64,000 nucleotides of DNA from Phlyctochytrium arcticum (GCA_025602905.1 JAHLKI010000018.1:62001-126000), one strand, 5' to 3'; positions 1-12,959 are shown, counted from the first letter of the stretch. Numbers and translations are program-made. Notes: generated from the sequence alone by a model not told the origin.

Positions 1-329
1 AGTGCATCACATCCCTACTTTCATGGCCTGCACGTTAAACGATTGCCTCTCATCTCCTCTTTGTACATGTACTACCTATCGTAATTTATGCCTCAATCTA
101 AACTTGACTGATGGGTAATTAGTGGGCGAATCAAACAGGCACATTGAGTGTGGCAGAAACAAAAAGAGATAGTCTATAAATGTCATGCATGTACAAAGAA
201 AGAAGGGATGCCAGTGGAATTCCCAACTCTTGCTCTCGCCTACCGGCTATGCACAAATAACGCCCAAGTCTATATAAGGGAAGGGGCAAAACTACGATAT
301 AATATAATAAAGTGAAAAAATGGGGGGAA

Positions 330-1817
330 CTAACGAGGACTGATTTTGGAATCGTTGGGGTAAGCTGCGGAATAGGCTCCTTGGGGTTGAGGGGGTGGTG
401 AGATGGGTGTCGCGTCGGGGATATCTTGGGCATAAGAGGGTTGACCGTAGTGGTACCCACTAGACGCTGCTCCTCCAATGGCCGCGCCGTACTGATCGTA
501 CTGCTGCGAATCATGTCCGTAATCGTAAGAAGAGGATGGGGAATGCGCGGACGACGCATTGTGATTGTAGGTTGCGTAGGCGGGTGGAGCGGCGAGGGTT
601 GCCGCCGAGGGTGCGATGGAAGTCGATGAGGAAGGGTAGGGGCCGGCGGGGTATGGGTTCATGTGGGAGTAGGAGGGATAAGAGCTGAGCTGTGAATGAG
701 TAGCAGCAGGGGTGGTGGAAGGGAGTGGAGAGGTTGAGGGATGGTAATCCACGTCTTCATAGAAGCGTTTGTCGATGGGGGATGCTGCGTACATGGGGCC
801 AGCACCGCTACCCATGGCGCTGCCCATGGACGGATGAGGGGAGGGAGCAAGAAGCGAGTGACGGTTATGAGCAGCAGCCGCAGCTCCGATTCCGGCTCCA
901 GCCAACGGATACATGTGGGCCGCATTAGACGGCAATGGACTAGGGGATGAAGCGTGGCCCAACGAACTCTGCGACATGGGCGATGCCAGCGAATTGGTGT
1001 GGTAGTCAGTGTTGATGTCACTATGGTTGGATGCACCACCCGATCCTGGACCCGCGGCATCATCCTCTCCGAGTCGGCCACGGAACTTGTTGGATGGGCG
1101 TAATCCAAGTTTCCTAAAAGCGAAAATGCCCAAACCTGACAGGACGATGGCAGCAGCAGCGACCGACAAGCCTATAGTGATTGTTTTTTGCTTTTTTTCC
1201 AGGGCTTCTTTCGTAGCGGGATCGTTATCGACGTTGCCTGCACCATTGGTATTTGTAGCAACAGGAGCAGAGCGGAAGATGGTGCTTGTCACAACGACAT
1301 CTTTGCCGTCAGCGCCTTTGGAAGTAGACAAGACATGCGATGGGGATGGGGCGACTTGGGTGTTTGAAGGAGCGGGAGTCGTTGCGTCGCCTCCATTGGT
1401 TGGAGATGGGCCCCCACCACCAGTTGTCTGACCACTACCACCACCACCCGTGGGATTTGTGGGGGTTCTGGTTGGGGGATCATTGGTAGGAGCTGGAGTG
1501 GGGGATGTGGGGGGGTCAGATGAGCGAGGGGGGTCATTTGTTGGACTGGGGGCCGGTGTTGTGACGGGAGGGGGTGTGCTTGGAGCTCCTCCGCCGCCCC
1601 CCGACGTCTCTTGTCGCCGACCCACTCGAATGGAGGGCAGATCTACCAAGTATTCCAAATTGATGGGCGAAGGATTGGGAAACAGCGTAGTGGTGGTAGG
1701 GATAGTTGGCGTAGGCTCGGCGAGTGCGGTAGTGACGGAAAAAGAAGACGAGGCCAACAAGGCCAACAACGCTGTTAGGCCGATCGTGGCTGAGGTGCTG
1801 CCATTGCCGACCCGCAT
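330..1817 (-). CDS. Single-pass membrane protein, Ser/Thr/Pro-rich ectodomain
   Basis: Uninterrupted 495-codon ORF starting at the ATG at 1815-1817. Residues 1-33 form a signal peptide (charged start, then a Leu/Ala-rich core ending near ALA). Residues ~35-210 are rich in Pro, Thr, Ser and Gly, as in O-glycosylated fungal wall-spanning stalks. One hydrophobic segment (about 217-236, IGLSVAAAAIVLSGLGIFAF) is followed by a basic stop-transfer sequence, then a long Ser/Pro/Tyr/His-rich cytoplasmic tail. This layout matches fungal Mid2/Wsc/Skg6-like sensors in architecture; I see no conserved WSC or cadherin-like domain, so sensor function is inference only. The preceding ~330 bases hold nothing recognisable. 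High-GC composition and lack of introns are compatible with a real gene. Confidence 0.8.
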   Translation of the reverse strand: MRVGNGSTSATIGLTALLALLASSSFSVTTALAEPTPTIPTTTTLFPNPSPINLEYLVDLPSIRVGRRQETSGGGGGAPSTPPPVTTPAPSPTNDPPRSSDPPTSPTPAPTNDPPTRTPTNPTGGGGSGQTTGGGGPSPTNGGDATTPAPSNTQVAPSPSHVLSTSKGADGKDVVVTSTIFRSAPVATNTNGAGNVDNDPATKEALEKKQKTITIGLSVAAAAIVLSGLGIFAFRKLGLRPSNKFRGRLGEDDAAGPGSGGASNHSDINTDYHTNSLASPMSQSSLGHASSPSPLPSNAAHMYPLAGAGIGAAAAAHNRHSLLAPSPHPSMGSAMGSGAGPMYAASPIDKRFYEDVDYHPSTSPLPSTTPAATHSQLSSYPSYSHMNPYPAGPYPSSSTSIAPSAATLAAPPAYATYNHNASSAHSPSSSYDYGHDSQQYDQYGAAIGGAASSGYHYGQPSYAQDIPDATPISPPPQPQGAYSAAYPNDSKISPR

Positions 1818-4800
1818 AATGCAAATCTCTGCTCTTGGGGAATGCGGGATCTATGTGTTCTTGACGGGGATCCACAGCAGATATCTAACGTTGCCAGTTC
1901 AAATCGCCCCGTATGTAATGGAAATGTCTTGGAAAATGCAACCGGCAAAAGACGAGCCGAGAAGATTTGAATTTGACCGCACGGTTGCGCAGCAGGGCGG
2001 GATACGATCGGGTGGCTTTGAAAAACGCAAAATAAGCAGTGAGTCACTGTGACTCAGAAAATTGATGACCGAGTGGCTGAGCCAGCTGAGCCTCTGAGCC
2101 TCTTTCGCGGTGGAATTTTCGACGACGGCGACGGAATCAGCGACGACGACGACAACGACGACGGTAAAGCGGTTTATTGGGCAAAGGGCCGGTGGAATCT
2201 ACAGTCGATCAGATGGTGGTTGTCGTTGGGAAAAAAAAACAGCGATGGAAAACCAAACAAGTGCAAGAAGTTAAAGAATGGCGGCGATGGAATGAGGTCG
2301 TGGTTGTAATAAGCAAAAAGTTGCGGGCCGAGGATCGTTCAAAGGCGGAATCTCGCGGCGGAACAGATTTGATACGAGTATTAAACGCCGTCTCGACCGT
2401 GGCTCGTGGAGAAATGGGCGAGAGAAAAGTTCGGGGGAGAAAACCACAGGAGGAATTTGTGGATCAGGCAACTTTGGTGACGAAGGCCCCTCTTTAACCT
2501 TATTGGGGCAAGATGGAAGGTTACAGTACCGCAGCACACCGTAGGATGGAAAACATTCAGGCCCGATTCGACTATTCTCGCTCTGTTTCGGGTTGCGTGT
2601 CTTCCCTTTTGGGTCAAAATGTTTATCAATAGAGTCTTGTCCCGTCTCCGTCACCCAAACGTCACAATCCATGGAAAATTCTACTCGACGTTGCTGCGCA
2701 CCAGAGCCTCAGTATTATTGCACGTTTTTTCACACGAGAGACTAGATATATAGCATAGCAGAGCGATATCCACAACCATTGATTGTACACTACCTTGAAA
2801 CCACAACTCTTGGCTTAGTTGTTATGCCCCGACGTTCAGTACCCACACATCAATACCTGGCGGGAATCAATAGTGTGAAACTCAACCCAAAGGAAAACAA
2901 AAGAAGAAAATGGGCCATATGTGGTAATTCGGCATGTTGCAATGAAAATTACGGAGAGGTTGATGGGAAAGTCTGAATGGAAAGGCGAGCTTGTTCGGGG
3001 CCTGTCCACAATCACAGTGTGAGGTTGTGACACCTGCGTCCCCGTCGGAACTCTGGTCAGCTACTGTACATGATCTGCATGCTACATTCAAGGAAGGCGG
3101 TCATCCATAAAGTAACTGTCCATCGCTCACACAGGCGATCCATACAGTAGTTGTGTGCGGGACGCTAATGCATTTTGCACGAGGTATAAAAGCGGTAGTG
3201 CGCTGCCGTGCCTCGATGGTATGGTCCGTATGTATATAGATGTCCTAGTAACTGCCCATATTTCTGTGAAAAACGCACCCAGTACCCAGCTCAGTAGTTG
3301 GTTATCGGCTATCGAGATTTGCATCCGTTTGAACCTTGTACATTACATTGTACACATGGTTTCCACATTTAATGTGCTGCGTAATGGTGCGTTGGGATGG
3401 GTGCTGCCCATCGCCTCAATGATCTACTTTCGCAAGCGACAAAACCCATTTTGTCCCTGCTCAAAGTCTCGTTAGACAGAAAGTCATACAGTTCTTGTAC
3501 TGCCCATATATATACGAGGTGCGGTACAGTGCCGTCCGCTGGTTTGTCTTCAAACGTGGAAATCCTGTAGAGCACAGTGAGCGACCGCCGCAAGCGCCAT
3601 AGAGAAATGAGCATCGCTGCCTCGTTCATTCCTTCCAATATCTCATAATCAGTCTCATACAATATCAAATGTCAATAACGCTCAGATAAAGAGCCTCGAG
3701 ACGCCACATAACTCCCACTAAACCCTATAATCTTGAACCAATATCCAGATACCCAGATTCAGCCTTGGTCTCCCCACATCAGTATCAGCTCTTCCTCGTT
3801 TGACGCCCGCTGTGCAATGTCATCCAAAGAATTTCGTCGTCTGCTCTACTTCCGCAAATGTCAGGAAAGAAATGTATTCAAAGGTTTCGGGTCTCAAGCC
3901 ATGCTTTCAGTCTTCATTCGGACCGGCATTTTATGAATGCACTATTGGACGGCCCCGTGGGGGCAATCAGCCAAAGCGGTCAAGCCGTGCCGGCTTCCAC
4001 CGGTTGCTTACGATGTTTATTCATATGCAAATAATATGGCCCCATAAATTTGTATAACTGGATAGGCCGAGATATCAGAGTCTAGAAGAGATCCCATCAA
4101 TAGCCGCATCATAACCCCAGTGCACAAACCTTTGCTATGCTAGTATCTCCTGCCCACTACTCCTTACTCCTTCGTTCGATATTGTCCGAATGTTGTGCTA
4201 TAACTCATGCTTGCCGTTCAGCCCGAGGCAGTTAATTCGTGTTCCGAATATGTTCGGCGACGTCCTCTAAATTATCGTTCTTTATATTCCTTCGTATGCC
4301 CTGTGATTTGATTCATCCTTCAATATCCCTTGACGACATTCTTACCGGAAGTGTCAAACAAACACCGATATGTAGCTACGCCTATGGTTATCTTCAGCGA
4401 TTTCGTCGTTCATTGATGTTCATTTTTGCTGCCAATTCATCGTGCTATAAGTCTGATGGAAACCGTCAAATCCGTCATGCCGTGATATTCAGCCCGCAAG
4501 CCGAAACTTGTCCAGAGTCCGTCCGTCAATTCATCGTTCAAATCTGCAATTTCCACAAAGTTTGACTTTCACATCCACAAGCGGTAATTTAAATTCTCTC
4601 CGTATCAGCTACCTCCAGATTACCCATTTATCGATATCGCCATCGCCCGTTCACCATCTTTATGACCACTCCCCATTCATCCAATCTGTCGCGCTAAAGG
4701 TTGTGCTCCACAGGCCGAAGGTGCTCCATAACTGAAAATGGTCCATCAAAGCTTCTCCACCTATAATTTTCGTAAGTTAATACAGCTCCGTCTCCGCTAC

Positions 4801-7240
4801 GACGGCCCGCTTGTCGATGCAACCGTTGTCATTTAAAATCTCGATGTCTACTCCGCGCTCAAAACCGCAGCCAAAAGCATTCATACGCTCCAATGCACTG
4901 TGCTATATGTTGATTTTCCGACAGCTTATTAGACCATATCGCCTGTTTCTTATCTGCGCATATCAAGTTGATTCCTTTCCGTTCAGACTGTTGGTTCGAT
5001 GTTACAATTTAAATCCGGGATGTCCACTACTGCGCAATATACGCTTCAACGCGTTGTGTTCAATTCGATTTCCACTGTCCAATGGAGCATTCATATTCAA
5101 AACCGTAACTTTATCCCTTTCCTCTCAGAGTGTTCCTTCGTAGAGTCGTCAGATGGTTGGGCATCGCTCGCATCCAAGATTTTGGGCTGTTTAGTATGGC
5201 GATGTCCTTTGGTTTCTGAATATCCGCCTTTCGAGTCACTACCGCTTGACATAATTCTGGGCATATCGCGGAATAGAATCTAAGTTATATATATATTCAT
5301 CGCCGACGGTATTGCTTGTCTGAGCATTGTTTATCTACTGCTTCTTATGGTAATAATCGTCCTGTCATGCAAGCGGTTTGAGTGATTGTGCCAATTACGA
5401 AAGTGCCACTTAACCAAATATTTATCCGCGGAGCTAGCAAGAGGTCCGCGAAATCAAAGATGAGGATGATGTATGAAGCTGTGGGATCTCTTCTCGGTAC
5501 TTGTGGGCCAAAATGCGCTTGCTGATTGCACCTGTTAAGCAAAAAGTGTTTCAGCAATGTCTGAAACTGGAGCACACTAATCCGAGTATGCGAGGCAGCT
5601 TCCCAGAGTTGATCGAATATCGCCTCTCCGTCGTTTACGAAAGTCGCTGGGTCTGGAATTGAAGTAATGATTGCTGGAAAGGTCCAAGCCAAGAACTTGA
5701 CATCCACATTATGATAGGATTGTAGCGTCCGCTCCACGTTCGCAAGCCGTACTTTGAATCATTTCCGTCTCCGCTTCGATTGCCCGCTTGTCGATGCAGC
5801 CGTCGTCCATTTAAAATCTCGATGTCTACTCCGCGCTCATCCAATGCTGATTCCCAAGTTTGAACAACTTGTATAATCTGCTGTGTATCTTCAATCCGTT
5901 CGGCAAACCTTCTCCGTCTAGAATGTCTGTTCTTTAGTAAGGCCTTCCATCCCACGCGCCATACAAAAAGTAGATTCTTCCACAGTTTCATGGATTATAT
6001 CGACTGCTTCATCCCCTCACATCTACTGAAGCTGCATCTTTTCCGTCCAAAGTGTATGTTCATTACCGTCCACCATTCGAAGTCCGCACCATACTATTGA
6101 CTGCGCAATTTTCCACTTTGGACGTGTTGTACTTGAAGTCGATTCTCGCAGTGCAATCGATGGTTCATGTCCAAAACCATAACTTGAGTATTCCTTCGTC
6201 GTATTCGTCAGATGGCCGAGCGCTCCTCGGGTCCGGGATTCGATAAGCTGTTCGGCATGGCGATATCCATTGGTTTCTATTCGGCACATTCATCTTGAGA
6301 TATCCATTTTTCCAAAAGGCCGGGAGTAGCCACTAGTATTGATGGCTGGACGTGCTCATCGGGCCGCTTTCTTAAAGTCGATTGAGCTCCATGGGAGTTT
6401 CGTCATCTCCAAAGTTACCGATCGTCCGAGTGCCAGCATAAAATCGTCCCCTAGCCCCTCTATCTGTAATGCGAGTGGTGTGAGTGATTGTGCCGACTGT
6501 TAACGTCGAACTTAACCGGAGCTCTATCCGTAACGCTGGCAAGTCATTCTCGAAATCTATGGCATAATGCATGATGTATGTTTTTCCTGCGGTACTTGTG
6601 GGCGAAACTTCGCTGGGTGCTTGGCCAAAGCCGTTCAGGAAAAAGTTTTCTACTGTCTTTGAAAGTGTGAACGACGGAGCACACTAATCCACGATGAGGG
6701 GCAGCGGCACGTGAAGGAACATCGTAAATTTGAGAGGATATCGTGTCCCTTGCTTAACATCGTTCCCCTACTGGTGGGGGACGTGGAATGAAGGTTCGAT
6801 TGCCGAGAAGGTCCAAGGTATATTGAGGACGAAGTCGTTTCCGTCGCAACAAGTGGTGTGATGGTTGCAAGTTGAGCTTGGTTCTCTGAGGATGACAGGC
6901 CCTCGAAGTCTCATATTTCATAGTAATTTGTACCCGGCATACTGCCTAATGGTCTGGTGCTTGTCTGTTTCGAGATAGACCTGGCGCGTCTTTAGTAGGG
7001 CGAGGGGTTCGCTTTGATCGTTGGGGAGAGTGGCGGGGTGCGGATTCTGCGCGAGGACTGACCGATGCCTCTCGTAGTGCACCAACGGTTAAGTCATAGG
7101 GGTTGTGCAATGGGGTCAGGGGGATCGGTCTGATGAAAGAAAGGGGCTCAAAGAAAAGTAAAATGGACGCTATATGCAACTTCCCAGGTTGCGAGAGTTC
7201 GGGTAGTGTAATGGTCGAAAAACACTTAAAGTTATGTCTA
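1818..7240. other. Gene-poor stretch with decayed sequence
   Basis: About 5.4 kb with only short, overlapping ORFs on both strands and no intron-linked gene model I can defend. The upstream region of the membrane-protein gene (1818-2700) includes GAC/GACGAC-rich simple sequence near 2120-2165. From about 4.2 to 6.7 kb the sequence consists of diverged copies of one another (separate entry). 6900-7240 is featureless flank of the CACTA-like element. Confidence 0.6.
4230..6720 (-). pseudogene. Diverged tandem copies of an unidentified coding segment
   Basis: Several blocks recur at an offset of roughly 1.0-1.1 kb. Bases around 4805-4860 match 5780-5850, 5050-5230 match 6120-6290, and 5370-5540 match 6470-6640. 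In minus-strand translation the copies near 4.85 and 5.85 kb share the peptide GVDIEILN followed by a related Asp/Gly/Cys-Ile-Asp-Lys-Arg stretch, but the second copy reads on in a different frame. The arrangement therefore looks like tandem duplication of a gene or gene fragment that has since decayed. No family could be recognised; the best remaining ORFs are 5345-5737 and 5635-5991 on the minus strand, both interrupted. Confidence 0.45.
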
Positions 7241-7576
7241 CACTCCTAAACTTGCAAATGTTGAGGAGATATTTGCGCCAACATTGTGGCAATACGAATA
7301 GTCATTAATCATCGTCAATGTTGATGCAATCTTCGGGCATTTAAATATCTCCTAGTTGTTGACCGTTACATGTTGCATGAAGCTGGAGACCAACATTCAG
7401 GCAGTATGAGTGGATACTGATCTTGAGACAATACTGGTTTTGACCATGCCTCAGGCCAGAAGTAAAGATTGTGTCGAGCTTGTTTCAACCATGCCTCAGG
7501 CCAAAAGTAAAGATTGTCTCGAGATTGATCTAATATTGTATTATGATGGAGAAGCACTACATATCACTACGCTACT

Positions 7577-8829
7577 CTATTCACTATCAGAGGCATTCCC
7601 CCCCTCAGTCTCGCCTTGATTGCCACCCTCAGTACCGCCGTTGTTTACGCCGTCGCTTTCACCTGAGTAATGAACCATATCGTCCGTCACAATGTCATCA
7701 GTCTCGCTATAAGATAGATGGAAAGTTAAGATCAACACATCCAATCAATGAACATTTCAATATACACATACCGTGCAAGGGCCTCAGGTTCCTGGCCATC
7801 GAACTGCTTCAACACATTTGAGACGCTTTCCCAGAAATTGGAGGAAGATCTCTCCTTAGCAGTTAGCAAGTTGATAGCTCAGCGCTAGAAAGTGTTCTTA
7901 GCGTGACATCGCGTAAGAGAAAAACCACGATGCAGTCTTACCAAAATCGCTGTCCGGGTCCTTTGTTCTGGGGTGTACTCCTTCCCATACACTTTGACCA
8001 CCAGGTCGTCCAGGAACAAGTTGCTAACCTTCGTGCCTTTGGGAACCAATGCGGACTTCATCTTGTTCTTGGCTTGCGTTAGTTGGACCCCAACCGCGGT
8101 TTGAACCGTTTGATACACCGAGGTGACGGACTTGAGTTGGGGCGACACTCCCAATCCATCGTCAAAGATCAAGTCGGTGATCGGCTTGGAATCCTTGGTA
8201 AAGCTCTTTTTGAAGGCATTCATGCAGCTTTTCTTCGCTTCTCCTTTGATGTTGGCCTGTCTGATGGTGAGTATCTAGGTATGAGGTATGGGGTCGGAAA
8301 AGTATATGAGACTTACTTTAAGATTGGGACTAATCTCCCAGTTCTCATACTCGGAGGCTTCAGCGCGCCTGCTCCTTCTATCCATTTCCTGGATGTCCAG
8401 AAAGAGGGTCAAGAGCTGCTCTCCCAAGCTCTTGGTAGCAAAATGGTGGCCGGCCTCTGTAAGGCTACGATCCGCGTCGCGGCGCGTGAGAATATTCGTA
8501 ACCTGGTCGCGAGACAAAAGGATGCCATTCGGGGGATTGGTGGTAAATGGATTTTGGCTGCCGGTTCCGTTGAGACCAGCGGCAGGGGTATCGCCACGGG
8601 TACGAACGGGACTCTCCAAATCCTAAGAGGAACAGATATTAGCATGTGAAAAAAATAAAAATACCATTGTATATAGCACACTTACATCGGACTGGGATTC
8701 GGTTCGCCTTCTCTTCTGGGCACTGGCGGCTTGGGCAGCCATCATTCGTTCCAAGAAGCTTGAACCCTGTCGAGTGTTAGAACTGCCAGAACTGCCGGAA
8801 TTGGCGTCGTTTCCTTGACCAGAGAGCAT
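7577..8829 (-). CDS. Second gene of the CACTA-like element, unknown function
   Basis: Model: complement(7577..7706, 7772..7854, 7942..8256, 8317..8622, 8686..8829), 325 aa, with every junction GT-AG and in phase. Donors are GTAAGT, GTAAGT, GTAAGA and GTATGT. The N-terminus is Ser/Gly/Asn-rich and has a basic cluster (KRRR at about residue 40) that could be a nuclear localisation signal. The middle is mixed-charge and probably helical; the last 45 residues are acidic and Gly-rich, ending in DSDSE. No known domain is recognised. It lies downstream of the transposase on the same strand, inside the terminal repeats. Plant CACTA elements encode a second DNA-binding protein (TnpA/TNP1) that binds subterminal repeats; a comparable accessory role is inference from position only. 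Confidence 0.7.
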
Positions 8830-8900
8830 CTTGTATTGAAGAGTAAAGTAACAAGTTGAAGTTGTACAGAGAAGGTGATGGGTGATAGGATGCAGAAGAA

Positions 8901-8916
8901 GGGGGGGGGGGGGGGG
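8901..8916 (+). repeat. Poly-G tract of 16 bases
   Basis: Homopolymer run immediately upstream of the start of the 325-aa gene, between it and the 3' end of the transposase gene. It is likely length-variable. Confidence 0.9.
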
Positions 8917-9084
8917 TATATGTGCAACTCTACCAGCTTTTATACCCGCAAAGCTTGTCGTCCCAGTCTATCCCAGAGCCGATCTTGTGAATGACTGAAT
9001 GGACAAAAGTTTCATTGCGTCATTATTGTTGTCCAAGTTGAGAATGATCATTGATCAATGATGTAATTCTTACCGCGAAGTCCA

Positions 9085-12000
9085 TCATCTCTGCCCCGCT
9101 CGTGAACGAGCTCCGCCTCCTGGTCGTCCTCGCCCTCGTCCACGCCCATGTCCTGGTACGGGTGCTCGTGCAGATCCTCGGGAAGGAGGCTGTGATGAGG
9201 TACCGATGACGACACTGCAGCCGGTGGCAGTGGTTTGGGTGGTGGTTGTACTGAGTGTGTCATCATTGTCGTCGTTTGCAAGGATCCCTGCATGAAGATG
9301 GATTAGAAACCAGACGTGGAATGAGCTTATTCATGGCATAGTCGACACACCTTGCATCATCAATTGTTCAAGCTGATGACATTCTCGTTCCCGTTGTCGC
9401 GTGAAGGCATCTTGGCAGTGTTGAGCCAGATTGGTGGTTTCGATGGTTGGGTACTGACGAGGAAACTGACTGCGCACCCAAGGCAGTTGCGCACAAAAAA
9501 CATTAATCAGGTATATTTGTTCATCTGAGTGAACCCACGCATCGTGCGAGATGTTCCTAGTCTGCCGTTCGATCATCTGCTGATGCACTGTCTTGATTCC
9601 GCACTCTGAACTGCAGAGATGTTGAACATTGAGGGTGCCTTGGATGTCTTTATCCTCCAGAACTTCATACAGTCCAAAGAGCGTGATGATGGGACATTCG
9701 TTGTGAAACTCTCCATCATGTTCAAAGAACTCGACAAGGAACTTTGTCTTTCCGGTTGCGGGTGCGGTTTCTTGGAGAATCTCAAGAACTCTGCCAAATA
9801 AACCATGTTCCGTACCCATGAAATCTCCAACGCGAATGCGTGTTTCCATTCTTCGCACAGTAGCACTTGTCCATCTTTGATATACTTGAGCCTTTTTCAC
9901 ATACAGAGGCACGGTTAAACTGCAGGATAGAGTGTCGACAAACAAAAATATGGGCTCATACCTGGGAAGGGGGGATATACATGCTCAGTTCGCATGTCAA
10001 AATATCTTCAAAAGAGACTGGCGTTCCAATCTTCAATGTGTATGGCGCAATTGGTAGACGTTCTTCTTTGGATGCTGAAAGGCCTATCAAGAAATTGAAG
10101 CCCACGTTAAAAAACTGAACGACCTCCGTAATTAGGTCGAATTAAGACTCACCTAATGCGCTTTGCACTGTTTCATCCTTGAAAAGATCGACCAACTTCG
10201 GACCGCCATTGACATACCGAGATCCTTCTTGCCAATATCCGCCACTGATGAGATGACGAACTGTTCGGGCACGCGCAAAGCGAGAGGAAACATCCTTGGA
10301 TGGAGCGTGGCGGTTTGTGTGGGCTAACTGAACACGTACAATGGGGTTGAAACTTTCGAACTTCTCAGTGGCAAAAAGTACAGCCGGCCCAAATCGGCGA
10401 ACATCCTCAGTGAGATGAACAAGCGCATGATATTTGCGCCGTGAGAAAATTTTGTGGTCGATGTCACATACAGCCGCGAACAAAGCTGTAATAGCACGTT
10501 GCAGGTCGACGACATAAGCCTCTAAGTTGGGAATACGGCGCAAGTAAACCAATAGAAACACGTCCGCCATACAGCACCATGCCTTTATCCAGGATTGCGG
10601 CAGGATCCCATCATACATGAATGGTCCAATTTGAATTATTCGTCGAAAATCCTTTCCCAGAAGCGAACCCCCATTTATGACGATCTCTTTGCCTCGGAAA
10701 GGGCGCGTAAATCCTTGCCAATTGAGCGCATCCACTCGAAGACATAGTTCCTGTTTTTGATCTTTCGAAAGCAGGGCAAGAGATGCGCGTGACAACCACT
10801 TGATGACACCCAAAAGAACAGTATGCAGAGCCTCCAGAGGACAATCTCTGTGACCGTCAAACGAGGTCAATCGGAAAAGCGGATTTACCAAAGCTTTGGC
10901 TGGTCCGAGAGTCTCGCGAAAGGCTCTGGTTGCATCAACAGAGTGGTTTTTTGCGTACTTCGTCAATTTCTCCATGGTACGAGCGGACAGCTGACACTTG
11001 ACACCAGTCATCGTTTGCTGCTTTTTGAGTTTGGTCTTGTTTCCAAATGAGCAAGCCAAATCAAGTTGATCAAAGACCTCAGCTTGTGTTTCCGCCCAGT
11101 TCCGTGGTTCACCAGGAGCAAGGAATTGTCCTAATTCTTCTGCTGTTTCGAACTTGCCCTTCACTTTACAAGCTCGGCAGAACCGGTTGGCTTTTCCGAA
11201 ATCCATAGTAGAACAAAGCTCCGAATGCATTGGGCTATCGCCCAACATGCAGACGACCGCACCTGTGACCAGCACAGGCTCCAAAGCGGCAGAATCCCAA
11301 GACCACACGCCTTGCACCAATTTGTTGTTCATGCAATTCACCAATGCATCGGCCATTTCCAATGCAGACGCTTTATTGCTAGTAGCGAGGAAGTGTGTGT
11401 GAAAGTCGCGCTGACTCAATTCAAAGGGTAAACCTCCAAGCTGGATATACCAATTGTAAAAAGGGTTCCACTTCTTTGAGCTTGTACCCGCCGAATCATC
11501 GCAGAAAAGTATGATAGGAACCATAATGACGCGATGCCCGCCGGCACGCGCTTTGAGTGGGTGAGGTGCAAGGACCTCTTTCAACTCCTCTGCCGTGAAT
11601 GTGGTATATATATTGGTGGGGCTGCAACGACCAATAATGCTTATTTGGGGAGGTGGCGGCATGTCAATAATTTGTTGGAATGTCTTGATGTTGACAGTGA
11701 TATTGGTAGACAAGTAGAGGCCATCGGGGGTGTCTTTGAGTTGAGTGCCGCATGCGAATAGCTCCCCGTCCTTCACAGTGAACCGTTCAACTTGGAGACA
11801 CACATTGTCCACAGTCCATACGAAATCTTTCAAGAATATGTCCATTGAGTGGATGCGCACCATCGGCGCCTGCAGCGCAGGGTCCGAATGCCACTTTTCG
11901 GCGTGGTACATCTCCGAAAGAACGTCGCTTGTTTCACTAAACGTTTTGAGGTGCCGCATGACTTCTGGATTAGCAACCTCTTGCGCAACAATGCTGGCTA

Positions 12001-12861
12001 CGTCGATCATATGAAAAGGCGTCTTGAGAGGTGACTCGTGCTCCTCAACTTGACCACCAGTCTGAAGTATAGGATGAGCATATGATAAGCGCTGTTGCTC
12101 CTACTCAAACGTACCATAGTATGGAGTTTTGCTAGCAAACCCTGAACTGATTGTATGGAAGGTAAAGTCAGACCCAATTGTCCAGCCCACCACCATATCA
12201 TCTTCAACGTGGCATTTGAAAGCGGATGCCGCGACATTGTCATGAGAATTGCACATAGTGCTGAGGTACGATCGGGGAAAGGGGCCCACTCGGGATCGTT
12301 TTGATTCGAACGCGGTCTTCTGGTCTCATCTCCAACCGGAGGATCGACGGTCGTTTCAGTAACGTATTCTTCACCCATACGTTCCTCTTCCAGGTAAGCA
12401 GCCTCCGCCTGCAGACGAGCCCTTTCCGCCTGCTGTCGTAAATAATCATAAAGTGATGAAGTGCATCTTGGAGGTGTTGTCGTGTGGAAATTGTGGGTGA
12501 GAAGGGTGTCATGATCTAGTTCCATTGCGTTTGTAATGTGGGAGGAGCCTTCGTTATTGATAGTGTGGATAGCGGCCGGTAAGTTCGGTTCTGGAATTGC
12601 CGGCTCTGCATCACAATGCATGGCATGACCACGGGATCGCAAGTGTTTCTTTTTTGCCGGAATATTGTCCTTGATCTTGACGATGCAGGTTTTGCAGATA
12701 ACTGAAGATGGATCTCCATTGGCTTTTGTAAAATGCTCATCGAGTTGTGCGTTAATCTGCTTCTGAGCTGAAAGGTTGCGTTCGATTTGGTCTTCAACTT
12801 GCTGCATTCGTCGTATGTCATCGTCGCACACTTGATACAGGCCGTCCAGTCTTCGAGGCAT
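9085..12861 (-). CDS. CACTA-like transposase (basidiomycete-type)
   Basis: Model: complement(9085..9287, 9351..9919, 9981..10083, 10153..12061, 12115..12861), 1,176 aa, all phases consistent. The junction between exons 3 and 4 uses a GTATAT donor to keep frame and is the least certain. The N-terminus has a Cys/His cluster (C-x2-C near residue 55, H and C near 75-80) suggesting a zinc-binding DNA-recognition region, then a Gln/Glu/Arg-rich coiled coil. The large exon carries the family signature I recognise from many fungal (especially agaricomycete) transposase-like proteins: a DCPLEALHTVLLG block, later KYHALVHL, FGPAVLFATEKFESFN and HTNRHAPSKDV. The C-terminal ~190 aa is the variable tail domain, ending in Gly-Arg repeats. 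The start ATG at 12859-12861 is the first in frame. Confidence 0.8.
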
Positions 12862-12959
12862 AGCTGGAATGAGTTCTGTTCAAAGAAAAGTAAGACTTTG
12901 CGCTGAAGTTGATCACCACCAAACTGCAACAGAAAAAATGTCATCCCCTTTGCGCCTCC

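Noticed and set aside
3369..3668. 99-codon minus-strand ORF with a hint of hAT-transposase-like spacing (VPHLVYIW...ELYDFL)
   Set aside because: Too short, no dimerisation motif, no terminal repeats nearby; the resemblance may be chance.
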